A stretch of DNA of 29,911 nt, from contig CALGAO010000099.1 in the NCBI GenBank assembly GCA_937957685.1, positions 1 to 29,911 of the forward strand, written 5' to 3'. Positions 1 through 6,092 of the stretch are shown piece after piece. The DNA is from an uncultured Paenibacillaceae bacterium. GTDB taxonomy: Bacteria > Bacillota > Bacilli > Paenibacillales > DA-C8. The notes beneath the pieces are model-generated. The model was not told where the DNA came from. It was given only the letters and a program-made list of their open reading frames with translations, and ran no database searches. The position numbers and the translations under genes are program-made. The number at the start of each line of letters is the position of its first letter. Position 1 is the first letter of the stretch.

Positions 1-567
1 TGGCAGCACCTCCACTTCTCCGTGTCCGATGATATGAAAGTCCTGGATTGGCCACACGGTAATATCAGCCCTTCCGATGATTTGCTCATAAGGCACCGTG
101 CCGACTGATCGACTGCGGCTGTCCATGCTGCGCGAACGATTGTCTCCCATGACGAACACATGCCTCTTAGGGACAACCGTACCTGCAAAGTCCCTTGTAT
201 TGTAACTGCCGCTTTCCTGGTTCTTCTGGATCTCGTTCTCGATGTAATGTTCCCTCAGCTCGCGGCCATTTATGTACACCCGATCCCCTTCCACTCTGAC
301 TGATTCCCCGGGCAGTGCGATGACGCGCTTGATATACAGATCGCCGGATGGAGCGCGGAAGACGATCACATCACCGCGCTTCGGCTCTGAGAACCAGTAC
401 GCCCACCGGTCAACAATCACATATTGTCCATCCTTGAAGTTCGGCTCCATCGAGTAGCCTTTGACCTGGGTAGGAACAAGCACATACCAATTCAACAGTT
501 GCGTGAAAATAACGGCGAGCACAATCGCCATAACCCATTCATACATGCGACGCAAGCGCGTGTTCAC
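1..567 (-). CDS. lepB: Signal peptidase I, 3' end outside window
   Basis: Type I signal peptidase, a membrane-bound serine protease that removes signal peptides from exported proteins on the outer face of the membrane. The visible 189 codons give one N-terminal membrane segment (about residues 11-31), then the box-B motif GYSMEP with nucleophile Ser39, KRVIALPGE with general-base Lys80, and the late box GDNRSRSMDSR. The Ser/Lys spacing matches Bacillus Sip proteases. The start is GTG at 567, preceded by GAGAGGTGGTAAGA. Only the last few codons appear to be missing beyond base 1. It lies downstream of rplS on the same strand, behind a terminator, which is the usual Bacillales order (rplS-lepB-rbgA). 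Confidence 0.95.
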   Translation of the reverse strand, partial: MNTRLRRMYEWVMAIVLAVIFTQLLNWYVLVPTQVKGYSMEPNFKDGQYVIVDRWAYWFSEPKRGDVIVFRAPSGDLYIKRVIALPGESVRVEGDRVYINGRELREHYIENEIQKNQESGSYNTRDFAGTVVPKRHVFVMGDNRSRSMDSRSRSVGTVPYEQIIGRADITVWPIQDFHIIGHGEVEVLP

Positions 568-621
568 TCTTACCACCTCTCTACCGGCAATCCGTCAGAG
601 CTCGGCATGGGCCTAATATAG

Positions 622-647
622 AAAAAGAGGCTTGCGCACAAGCCTCT
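622..647 (-). terminator. Intrinsic terminator after rplS
   Basis: A 9-bp perfect stem (626-634 with 639-647, AGAGGCTTG/CAAGCCTCT) with a four-base loop, followed on the minus strand by a short T run. It sits about 15 bases past the rplS stop and before lepB, so it should end most rplS transcripts and make lepB depend on read-through or its own promoter. Confidence 0.8.
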
Positions 648-661
648 GCTTCTTCTTATGA

Positions 662-1003
662 TTATCGGATTTCCTGGATTCTGGCAGCTTTGCCGCGCAG
701 ATCACGCAGGTAGTAAAGCTTCGCACGGCGAACTTTACCTCGGCGAGCCACTTCGATCTTGTCAATCTTCGGCGAGTGCAACGGGAAAGTACGTTCAACG
801 CCAACCCCGTAAGAAATCTTGCGAACCGTGAACGTTTCGCTGATGCCGCCGCCGCGACGCTTGATCACCACGCCTTCGAACAGCTGAATACGCTCGCGGT
901 TACCTTCGATAACCTTCACGTATACCTTCAGCGTGTCCCCCGGACGAAATGCAGGAATGTCTTGGCGCAATTGTTCGCGTGTGATCTCCTGAACAATATT
1001 CAT
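662..1003 (-). CDS. rplS: 50S ribosomal protein L19
   Basis: Ribosomal protein L19, a large-subunit protein at the 30S-50S interface. The 113-residue product starts MNIVQEITREQLRQD and contains the family core FRPGDTLKVYVKVIEG and GISETFTVRKISYGVGVERTFP, at full family length. The start is the ATG at 1003, chosen because AAGGAGGGAGTCCC precedes it directly; a longer in-frame extension upstream is the transcribed leader, not protein. It is separated from trmD by about 380 bases and has its own promoter and terminator, so it is probably expressed independently of the ffh-trmD genes. Confidence 0.97.
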   Translation of the reverse strand: MNIVQEITREQLRQDIPAFRPGDTLKVYVKVIEGNRERIQLFEGVVIKRRGGGISETFTVRKISYGVGVERTFPLHSPKIDKIEVARRGKVRRAKLYYLRDLRGKAARIQEIR

Positions 1004-1101
1004 GGGACTCCCTCCTTCCACAAAGGTGTTCATGCCGCTATGGGTTGATCGTATCACCCAATCATCGCCTGAGCAGAGGACCACCCGACCTGTAAACAAC
1101 G
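1004..1101 (-). promoter_or_regulatory. 5' leader of rplS, candidate L19 leader
   Basis: About 98 transcribed untranslated bases lie between the predicted start site and the rplS start codon. They contain a hairpin at 1041-1060 (TGGGT-GAT pairing with ATC-ACCCA, one bulged A). Firmicute rplS genes are known to carry an autoregulatory L19 leader RNA; whether this sequence matches that covariance model is not something I can decide by eye. Confidence 0.35.
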
Positions 1102-1107
1102 CTAATA

Positions 1108-1136
1108 ATCATACCATACAAGCTGGCAAAAGACAA
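1108..1136 (-). promoter_or_regulatory. Sigma-A type promoter for rplS
   Basis: On the minus strand TTGTCT (1131-1136) and TATGAT (1108-1113) are separated by exactly 17 bases. The start site would be near 1101, giving a leader of roughly 98 nt before rplS. Confidence 0.7.
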
Positions 1137-1384
1137 TACATAAGCGTAAAGATCATGGCATCCTCTTCCGGTTCCGACACGCCGCCACATGGCCTTGATG
1201 AGCCGGAGAGCAGCCTGTCCCGCCTCGGTCAGCCGCGGAACTACACAGGTCGCGTCATCGCAGCCATGTCCCGTCCGGAAACAGGTGCAACGCGCCGGGA
1301 GAGCGAGGAATCGCCGGTCAGGCCACGCCTTCCTTGTCCGTTCGGCAACAGCAGCGACGGACCGGAAGAGCACGGGACCGCCGA
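1137..1384. other. Intergenic stretch between trmD and the rplS promoter
   Basis: About 250 GC-rich bases with no convincing gene. A 103-codon open frame on the minus strand runs through it and through the rplS promoter, but has no good ribosome binding site or recognisable motif. I found no clear intrinsic terminator for trmD here; one six-base stem without a T run occurs near 1337-1363. Confidence 0.4.
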
Positions 1385-2167
1385 TCAGTCGCCGGACGGT
1401 TCAGTTCCTTCCTTGTCCTGCTTAGCCCTGTCCCGCTCGGCCATCCATTCCGCCAGCCACGCCTGCTCCTGCTTGCTCAGCTCTCTTCCCTCGAGCAGAT
1501 CCGGCCTTCTCAGCCAGGTTCGCCGCAGGGACTCGCGATGCCGCCACTCCGCGATCTGGCCATGGTGACCGGAGAGCAGCACATCCGGCACCTTCCAGCC
1601 GCGGAAGTCTGCAGGCCGGGTGTAGTGCGGATGCTCGAGCAAGCCGGTGCTGAACGAATCGGTCACGGCCGACGTTTCATTGCCGAGCACACCCGGCAGG
1701 AGTCGCACGACGCTGTCGATCACGACCATCGCCGGCAGCTCGCCGCCGGTGAGCACATAATCGCCGATCGACAGCTCATCGGTGACGAGGTGCTCGCGGA
1801 TGCGCTCGTCATAGCCTTCGTAATGGCCGCAGATGAACACGAGATGCTGCTCCTGTGCGAGCTGTTCCGCGATCTTCTGCGTATACGGCACGCCTTGCGG
1901 GCACATCAGGATGATGCGCGGCCTGGTCTCGGCGGCCGGATCGAGCAGATCCTCGATCGCCGCGAAGATCGGCTCCGGCTTCAGCACCATGCCGCCACCG
2001 CCGCCGTACGGATAGTCGTCAACAGTGGCATGCTTGTTGTTCGCATACGCTCGGAAGTTGATGGTGCGAATCTGCACGGCACCCTTCTCGACGGCCTTGC
2101 CGATGATGCTGGAGCTGAGCACCCCCTCGAACATCTCCGGGAACAGCGTCAGTACATCGATGCGCAT
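1385..2167 (-). CDS. trmD: tRNA (guanine37-N1)-methyltransferase
   Basis: TrmD methylates N1 of G37 next to the anticodon in tRNAs reading CUN, CCN and CGN, using S-adenosylmethionine, and so prevents +1 frameshifting. The 260-residue product opens with MRIDVLTLFPEMF and has the SPOUT trefoil-knot motifs CGHYEGYDER (113-122) and SIGDYVLTGGE (133-143), followed by the region with the probable catalytic Asp170 and SFSTGLLEHPHYTRP. It is about 15 residues longer than many homologues because of a charged C-terminal tail. The start lies two bases after the rimM stop; GGAAGG is about 12 bases upstream, a long spacing consistent with translational coupling to rimM. Confidence 0.97.
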   Translation of the reverse strand: MRIDVLTLFPEMFEGVLSSSIIGKAVEKGAVQIRTINFRAYANNKHATVDDYPYGGGGGMVLKPEPIFAAIEDLLDPAAETRPRIILMCPQGVPYTQKIAEQLAQEQHLVFICGHYEGYDERIREHLVTDELSIGDYVLTGGELPAMVVIDSVVRLLPGVLGNETSAVTDSFSTGLLEHPHYTRPADFRGWKVPDVLLSGHHGQIAEWRHRESLRRTWLRRPDLLEGRELSKQEQAWLAEWMAERDRAKQDKEGTEPSGD

Positions 2168-2169
2168 GC

Positions 2170-2688
2170 CTAGATCAAACCTTCCATCAGATGAATCGTG
2201 ACGCGTTTCGCCTCGACGTCAACCTGCTTCACCACATCGTCGATATACGGGATCAGCACCGGCTTGCCTTGCTTCCGCTCCACGACCCACACATCGTTGG
2301 CGCCCGGGCGCAGGATCTCGGTGATGACGCCCAGCTCCTCACCCTCCTCGGTGAACACGGTGCAACCGATGATCTCATGATAGTAGAATTCACCGTCTTC
2401 CAGCTTCACCCGGCGCTCCGAGCTGACCTTCAGCAGCCCGCCCTTGAATGTCTCCACTTCATTGATGTCGGAGAACTCCTTGAACTTGACCAGATAGGTA
2501 TTCTTGTGTTCCTTCGCCGATTCCACCGTAACAGGCAGGCTGATGCCCTTTTCCTCATGTATGATCAAGAGCTCACTGCCCCGCTTGAATCGCTCCTTCG
2601 GAAAATCCGTCGTCGGCCATATTTTGAGCTCGCCCCGGAGACCGTGCGTATTAACGATCTTGCCTACCGTATAGTAGGTTTCCCGCAT
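2170..2688 (-). CDS. rimM: Ribosome maturation factor RimM
   Basis: RimM binds ribosomal protein S19 and assists maturation of the 30S head domain. The 172-residue product shows the N-terminal RimM fold (YYTVGKIVNTHGLRGELKI) and a C-terminal PRC barrel (EEGEELGVITEILRPGANDV ... VLIPYIDDVVKQVD). The ATG at 2688 follows AAGGAG at about ten bases. It is the second-last gene of the ylxM-ffh-rpsP-khpA-rimM-trmD run, with trmD starting two bases downstream. Confidence 0.96.
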   Translation of the reverse strand: MRETYYTVGKIVNTHGLRGELKIWPTTDFPKERFKRGSELLIIHEEKGISLPVTVESAKEHKNTYLVKFKEFSDINEVETFKGGLLKVSSERRVKLEDGEFYYHEIIGCTVFTEEGEELGVITEILRPGANDVWVVERKQGKPVLIPYIDDVVKQVDVEAKRVTIHLMEGLI

Positions 2689-2728
2689 AGATGAATCTCT
2701 CCTTTGGCATGAGAAAAAATGGCTACAG

Positions 2729-2754
2729 AAAAAGGGCGAGGAAAGATCCTGCCC
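2729..2754 (-). terminator. Terminator-like hairpin between khpA and rimM
   Basis: GGGC-AGGA (minus strand) pairs with TCCT-GCCC with one bulged C, and TTTTT follows immediately. It starts within two bases of the khpA stop. Because rimM and trmD follow on the same strand, it more likely works as a partial terminator that lowers expression of the distal genes. Confidence 0.6.
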
Positions 2755-2755
2755 C

Positions 2756-2989
2756 CTACGATACGATATCCACGGCTACCCGTTTCTGTTCCTTGACAGC
2801 AGCAGATGTGACGACCGTCCGTATCGCCTTGGCGATACGGCCCTGTTTGCCGATCACTTTGCCGACATCGCTGGGATGTACCGAAAGTTCATACACGATG
2901 AGATGCTCTTTTTCTACTTCCACAACGCGGACTTCTTCGGGATGATCTACCAATCGCTTGGCGATGACAGTGATTAACTCTTTCATCAT
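2756..2989 (-). CDS. khpA: KH-domain RNA-binding protein KhpA (YlqC)
   Basis: A small RNA-binding protein made of one KH domain. In Gram-positive bacteria KhpA forms a heterodimer with KhpB/Jag and influences cell elongation and division through RNA binding. The 77 residues carry the GXXG loop as GKQG (47-50) inside VGKVIGKQGRIAKAIRTVV. Two adjacent ATGs (2989, 2986) follow GGGGGA; the upstream one is given, and the difference is one residue. Its position between rpsP and rimM is the standard Bacillales arrangement. Confidence 0.94.
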   Translation of the reverse strand: MMKELITVIAKRLVDHPEEVRVVEVEKEHLIVYELSVHPSDVGKVIGKQGRIAKAIRTVVTSAAVKEQKRVAVDIVS

Positions 2990-3010
2990 TATTCCCCCGA
3001 ATCCAGGCGA

Positions 3011-3283
3011 TTATTTCTGCAGCTTGCTCTCGTGGAACTTGGTCATGATGCCGGCCTTGCTGAACAGGCTGCGAACGGTATCGGACGCTTGCGCGCCATT
3101 CTTCAGCCACTTCAGTGCTTTCTCTTCGTCGATCTTCACAGTAGTCGGCTCAGTAAGCGGGTTATAGTAGCCGATCTCCTCGATGAAACGGCCATCGCGC
3201 GGAGAACGGGAATCCGATACCACGATGCGATAATAAGGTGCCTTGTGCGCACCCATGCGCTTCAGACGAATACGTGTTGCCAT
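3011..3283 (-). CDS. rpsP: 30S ribosomal protein S16
   Basis: Ribosomal protein S16, needed for assembly of the 30S body. The 90-residue product has the family start MATRIRLKRMGAHKAPYYRI and the conserved IEEIGYYNP and LKWLKNGAQASDTV segments. A strong AAGGAGGTGAATGCACA precedes the ATG at 3283. It lies between ffh and khpA in the conserved ffh-rpsP-rimM-trmD arrangement. Confidence 0.98.
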   Translation of the reverse strand: MATRIRLKRMGAHKAPYYRIVVSDSRSPRDGRFIEEIGYYNPLTEPTTVKIDEEKALKWLKNGAQASDTVRSLFSKAGIMTKFHESKLQK

Positions 3284-3339
3284 TGTGCATTCACCTCCTT
3301 CTAAGGATCAAAAGGATCCATCCGGGAATCGATGTTCGC

Positions 3340-4701
3340 TCAACCGAACGGGAAGCGGAAGCCCTTGCCGAGCTTCTTCAGGGCCTTGCCCTTGCTGCCG
3401 CCCATCATCGTGCTGAGCTGCTTCATCATCTTGCGCATATCCTCGAATTGCTTGAGCAGGCGGTTCACATCCTGCAGGGTCGTGCCGCTGCCGTTTGCGA
3501 TCCGCTTGCGCCTGCTGGCGTTGATGATCTCCGGATTCAGGCGCTCCTGGCGCGTCATCGACTTGATGATCGCCTCCGTGCGAGCCATCTGCTTCTCATC
3601 GACTTTCATGTCCTTGAGGCCCTTGGCCTTGCCGCCAAGACCCGGCAGCATCTCCAGCACCTGATCGAGCGGTCCCATCTTCTTGATCTGCTCCAGTTGC
3701 TGCTGGAAGTCTTCCAGCGTGAACTCGGCGCGGCGCATCTTGCGCTCCAGCTCCGCGGCCTTCTCGGCGTCGATGGCGGCCTGCGCCTTCTCGATCAGCG
3801 AGAGCATGTCGCCCATGCCGAGGATGCGGGACGCCATGCGTTCCGGATGGAACGGCTCGAGCGCGTCGATCTTCTCGCCCATCGCCGCGAACTTGATCGG
3901 ACAGCCGGTCACAGCCTTGACCGAGATGGCCGCCCCGCCGCGCGTGTCGCCGTCGAGCTTCGTCAGCACCACGCCGGTCAGCTCCAGCTGCTCATTGAAG
4001 CTCTGCGCGACGTTGACGGCATCCTGACCGGTCATCGAGTCCACGACGAGCAGGATCTCGTCCGGCTTCACGACCTCACGGATCTGCTTCAGCTCGTCCA
4101 TCAGCTGCTCATCGATATGCAACCGTCCGGCGGTATCGATGATCACATGGTCCAGATTGTTGTCCTTCGCATAGTTCAGGCCTTCCGATGCGATCGTGAC
4201 CGGATTCACCTCGCCCATCGAGAACACCGGCACCTTGATCTGTTCGCCGAGGATCTGCAGCTGCTTGATCGCCGCCGGACGATAGATGTCCGCCGCCACG
4301 AGCAGCGGCTTATGGTTCTGCTTCTGCAGGAGGCGAGCCAGCTTGCCGGAGGTCGTCGTCTTGCCCGCGCCCTGCAGGCCCACCATCATGATGACCGTCG
4401 GCGGTCTGCTCGAGCGGACCAGCTTGCTCTGCGTGCCGCCCATCAGCTGGGTCAGTTCCTTGTTCACGATGTCGATGACGACCATGCCGGGAGTGAAGCT
4501 CTTCATCACTTCCTGGCCGATGGCGCGCTCTCTTACCTTGCTGATAAAATCCTTGACCACCTTGAAGTTGACGTCCGCTTCCAGCAGCGCCAGGCGCACT
4601 TCTCGCAGCGCTTCGTTCACGTCTTCCTCGGTTACCTTGCCCTTGCCGCGCAGCTTGCCGAATACGGACTGCAGTCTGCTGGCCAATCCTTCAAACGCCA
4701 C
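3340..4701 (-). CDS. ffh: Signal recognition particle GTPase Ffh (SRP54)
   Basis: Ffh binds the 4.5S/6S scRNA and signal sequences of nascent membrane and secreted proteins and docks with FtsY. The 453 residues show the N-terminal helical bundle (to about 95), the G domain with P-loop GLQGAGKTTT (108-117), DTAGR (189-193) and TKLD (247-250), and a C-terminal methionine-rich M domain (MRKMMKQLSTMMGG near the end) with the RNA-binding segment around NASRRKRIANGSGT. The start is GTG at 4701 after GGAGGAG. ylxM precedes it, and ftsY, its receptor, is about 4 kb away instead of adjacent. Confidence 0.98.
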   Translation of the reverse strand: MAFEGLASRLQSVFGKLRGKGKVTEEDVNEALREVRLALLEADVNFKVVKDFISKVRERAIGQEVMKSFTPGMVVIDIVNKELTQLMGGTQSKLVRSSRPPTVIMMVGLQGAGKTTTSGKLARLLQKQNHKPLLVAADIYRPAAIKQLQILGEQIKVPVFSMGEVNPVTIASEGLNYAKDNNLDHVIIDTAGRLHIDEQLMDELKQIREVVKPDEILLVVDSMTGQDAVNVAQSFNEQLELTGVVLTKLDGDTRGGAAISVKAVTGCPIKFAAMGEKIDALEPFHPERMASRILGMGDMLSLIEKAQAAIDAEKAAELERKMRRAEFTLEDFQQQLEQIKKMGPLDQVLEMLPGLGGKAKGLKDMKVDEKQMARTEAIIKSMTRQERLNPEIINASRRKRIANGSGTTLQDVNRLLKQFEDMRKMMKQLSTMMGGSKGKALKKLGKGFRFPFG

Positions 4702-4795
4702 AGGATCTCCTCCAATGCGTTCATAATGCGTTTATATTGATCGTATCAATCTGACAGTATCGTCTGTCTGCAACCTCTGTATCCGGGTCTCGCTT

Positions 4796-5164
4796 CTATC
4801 CCCGGTCCAGCTCCTCCAGCTCGTCGAGCAGCCGCTCGAACACGTCGCGCTGCTCCTCCGGCAATTGCCCGGAGGCGGCCCTGAGCTCCCGGATCATGCG
4901 TTGCCTTCGCTCATGCCTCGCGAGCAGCCCCAGCTTGCTCTCATACTGCTCGAGCAACATCTCCGTGCGCTTGAGCTGATCGTACACCGCCTGCCTCGAA
5001 ACGTCGAACTCAGCGGCGATCTCGCCGAGGGAATAATCATCATGAAAGTAATATCGCATATAAGTCCGCTGCCTCTCGGTCAGCAGAGGTTCATACCAGT
5101 CAAACAGGAGATTCATGCGCGTCGTCTTCGTGAGTGGCTCCAGTTCGGTTGGATGCCTGGACAT
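4796..5164 (-). CDS. ylxM: SRP-associated HTH protein YlxM
   Basis: A small helix-turn-helix protein encoded next to ffh in Gram-positive bacteria; in streptococci it has been reported to bind SRP components and modulate SRP GTPase activity. The 122-residue product contains the family core KTTRMNLLFDWYEPLLTERQ and LGEIAAEFDVSRQAVYDQLK, followed by an acidic helical tail. I place the start at the ATG at 5164 behind AGGAGG; the frame is open 29 codons further upstream, but that stretch lies across the promoter. It is first in the ylxM-ffh-rpsP-khpA-rimM-trmD run, separated from ffh by 94 bases. Confidence 0.93.
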   Translation of the reverse strand: MSRHPTELEPLTKTTRMNLLFDWYEPLLTERQRTYMRYYFHDDYSLGEIAAEFDVSRQAVYDQLKRTEMLLEQYESKLGLLARHERRQRMIRELRAASGQLPEEQRDVFERLLDELEELDRG

Positions 5165-5222
5165 CGACCTGCGCCTCCTAATGTGTAAAGTCCATCGCCT
5201 TGACAGGACCATGACCTCCATT

Positions 5223-5251
5223 ATCTTAACGGATATGCAGGGGACTGTCAA
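5223..5251 (-). promoter_or_regulatory. Sigma-A promoter for ylxM-ffh operon
   Basis: Minus strand TTGACA (5246-5251, perfect) and TAAGAT (5223-5228) with a 17-base spacer. It lies 59 bases upstream of the ylxM start and just downstream of a terminator, so it probably drives the ylxM-ffh-rpsP-khpA-rimM-trmD transcript. Confidence 0.85.
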
Positions 5252-5304
5252 GTCGTTTCTCTTGTCAGGATTCGATCAAATCATCAGGAGTTCTCGGCGT
5301 CATC

Positions 5305-5332
5305 AAAAAAAGAGGGGGCATCCAGCCCCCTC
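5305..5332 (-). terminator. Intrinsic terminator upstream of ylxM
   Basis: An 8-bp stem GAGGGGGC/GCCCCCTC (5312-5319 with 5325-5332) and a five-base loop, followed on the minus strand by seven T. The stem overlaps the stop codon of the preceding 104-residue gene, separating that transcript from ylxM-ffh. Confidence 0.92.
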
Positions 5333-5645
5333 AATGCAATATGCCCATGCTCTCGATATGCGCCTTCGTCTCGGGCGTCCCCAGCTCGTGAATCTTGCGG
5401 TAGATCGCCTTGAGCTGCTCGTCATAGCTGTCGTTGACCTCGTCGTTATGGTACTGGACATACGGGATATGGGCGCGCACCGAGGCGATGTCATCGGTAT
5501 CCTCCAGCGACTCGAACATCTCCTGCAGCTGCCCCACCTCCCTCTCCGTCGCCTGAATCTCGAACTCGTAAGCGGCATCGCCCTGCTGCTCCATCACCGT
5601 TTCGCTCTGCACGGAGACGTAATAGGTTCGCTTCTCGGCTTCCAT
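5331..5645 (-). CDS. Conserved-looking hypothetical protein, 104 aa
   Basis: I cannot name this protein's function. It is a soluble, acidic protein without a signal peptide or membrane segment, with segments EFEIQATEREVGQLQEMFE, VRAHIPYVQYHNDEVNDSYD and a C-terminal AHIESMGILH. The look is of a small single-domain Firmicutes protein. The start at the ATG at 5645 (MEAEKRTYYV) is preferred; AGAGGAG lies ten bases upstream, and a TTG seven codons earlier is the alternative. It ends inside a terminator stem and follows the two-membrane-segment gene by 23 bases, so the two are probably co-transcribed. Confidence 0.8.
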   Translation of the reverse strand: MEAEKRTYYVSVQSETVMEQQGDAAYEFEIQATEREVGQLQEMFESLEDTDDIASVRAHIPYVQYHNDEVNDSYDEQLKAIYRKIHELGTPETKAHIESMGILH

Positions 5646-5668
5646 CTTCAGCACACTCCTCTTCAAAC

Positions 5669-5911
5669 TTAAAATGCGCCTTCAGGATAGAGGAAGATGT
5701 AATAAATGGTCACGATCACCATCAGGACCAGAAACACGATGAATGACCAGATGATCGGGTTGGCGGAGATTTTGTGCTTCACCGCGCCGCCGCCAACGCC
5801 CCGGTCCACCTCTTCTCCCCGCTCCACGTCCCGCGCTGCCCGCATCGTATACACCCATGAAATCACACCAACCACCGCAATAATGACAAACATCGACTGC
5901 CACCATGGCAT
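5669..5911 (-). CDS. Small membrane protein with two TM segments
   Basis: An 80-residue protein of unknown function. It has two hydrophobic segments (SMFVIIAVVGVISWVY and WSFIVFLVLMVIVTIYYIFL) joined by a charged, glycine-rich linker containing ERGEEVDRGVGGG. The start at ATG 5911 (MPWWQSMF) is chosen because GAGGG lies seven bases upstream; an upstream extension of 21 codons reads poorly. It is followed 23 bases later by the 104-residue gene. Both lie divergently from the acyltransferase pair. Confidence 0.7.
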   Translation of the reverse strand: MPWWQSMFVIIAVVGVISWVYTMRAARDVERGEEVDRGVGGGAVKHKISANPIIWSFIVFLVLMVIVTIYYIFLYPEGAF

Positions 5912-6002
5912 GGCGCATCCCTCACTTCCAAACCTCATGATGAACCTAGTCTTCCACCGGCGGGGAGAATTCATTCAGTCGACAGACAACATAGGGCGTG
6001 GT

Positions 6003-6017
6003 TTACATTTTATGTAA
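6003..6017. repeat. Perfect inverted repeat TTACAT-TTT-ATGTAA
   Basis: A 6-3-6 perfect palindrome in an AT-rich intergenic stretch, about 90 bases upstream of the acyltransferase start and centred about 30 bases upstream of a possible extended -10 element. It is a candidate regulator operator; the regulator cannot be named. Confidence 0.5.
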
Positions 6018-6037
6018 TACCAAATAAATGAACATTT

Positions 6038-6046
6038 TGTTATGAT
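6038..6046 (+). promoter_or_regulatory. Possible extended -10 for the acyltransferase pair
   Basis: TGTTATGAT (6038-6046) fits an extended -10 element. No good -35 is present 16-18 bases upstream, so an activator or the nearby inverted repeat may matter. A start site near 6053 would leave a leader of about 40 bases. Confidence 0.4.
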
Positions 6047-6092
6047 AGTTGGTATCTGCACTAATGAAGTCTGGACAATGAGGGAGCTTTCA

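Noticed and set aside
1062..1373. A 103-codon minus-strand open frame between trmD and rplS
   Set aside because: It runs through the rplS promoter and leader, lacks a ribosome binding site and shows no family features.
3238..4740. A 500-codon plus-strand open frame opposite ffh
   Set aside because: Same antisense effect; ffh on the other strand has full family motifs and a good start.
4720..4749. TTGATA and TATGAA with 18-base spacing as a promoter for ffh
   Set aside because: The start site would fall on the ffh ribosome binding site, leaving no usable leader; the strong promoter upstream of ylxM suffices.
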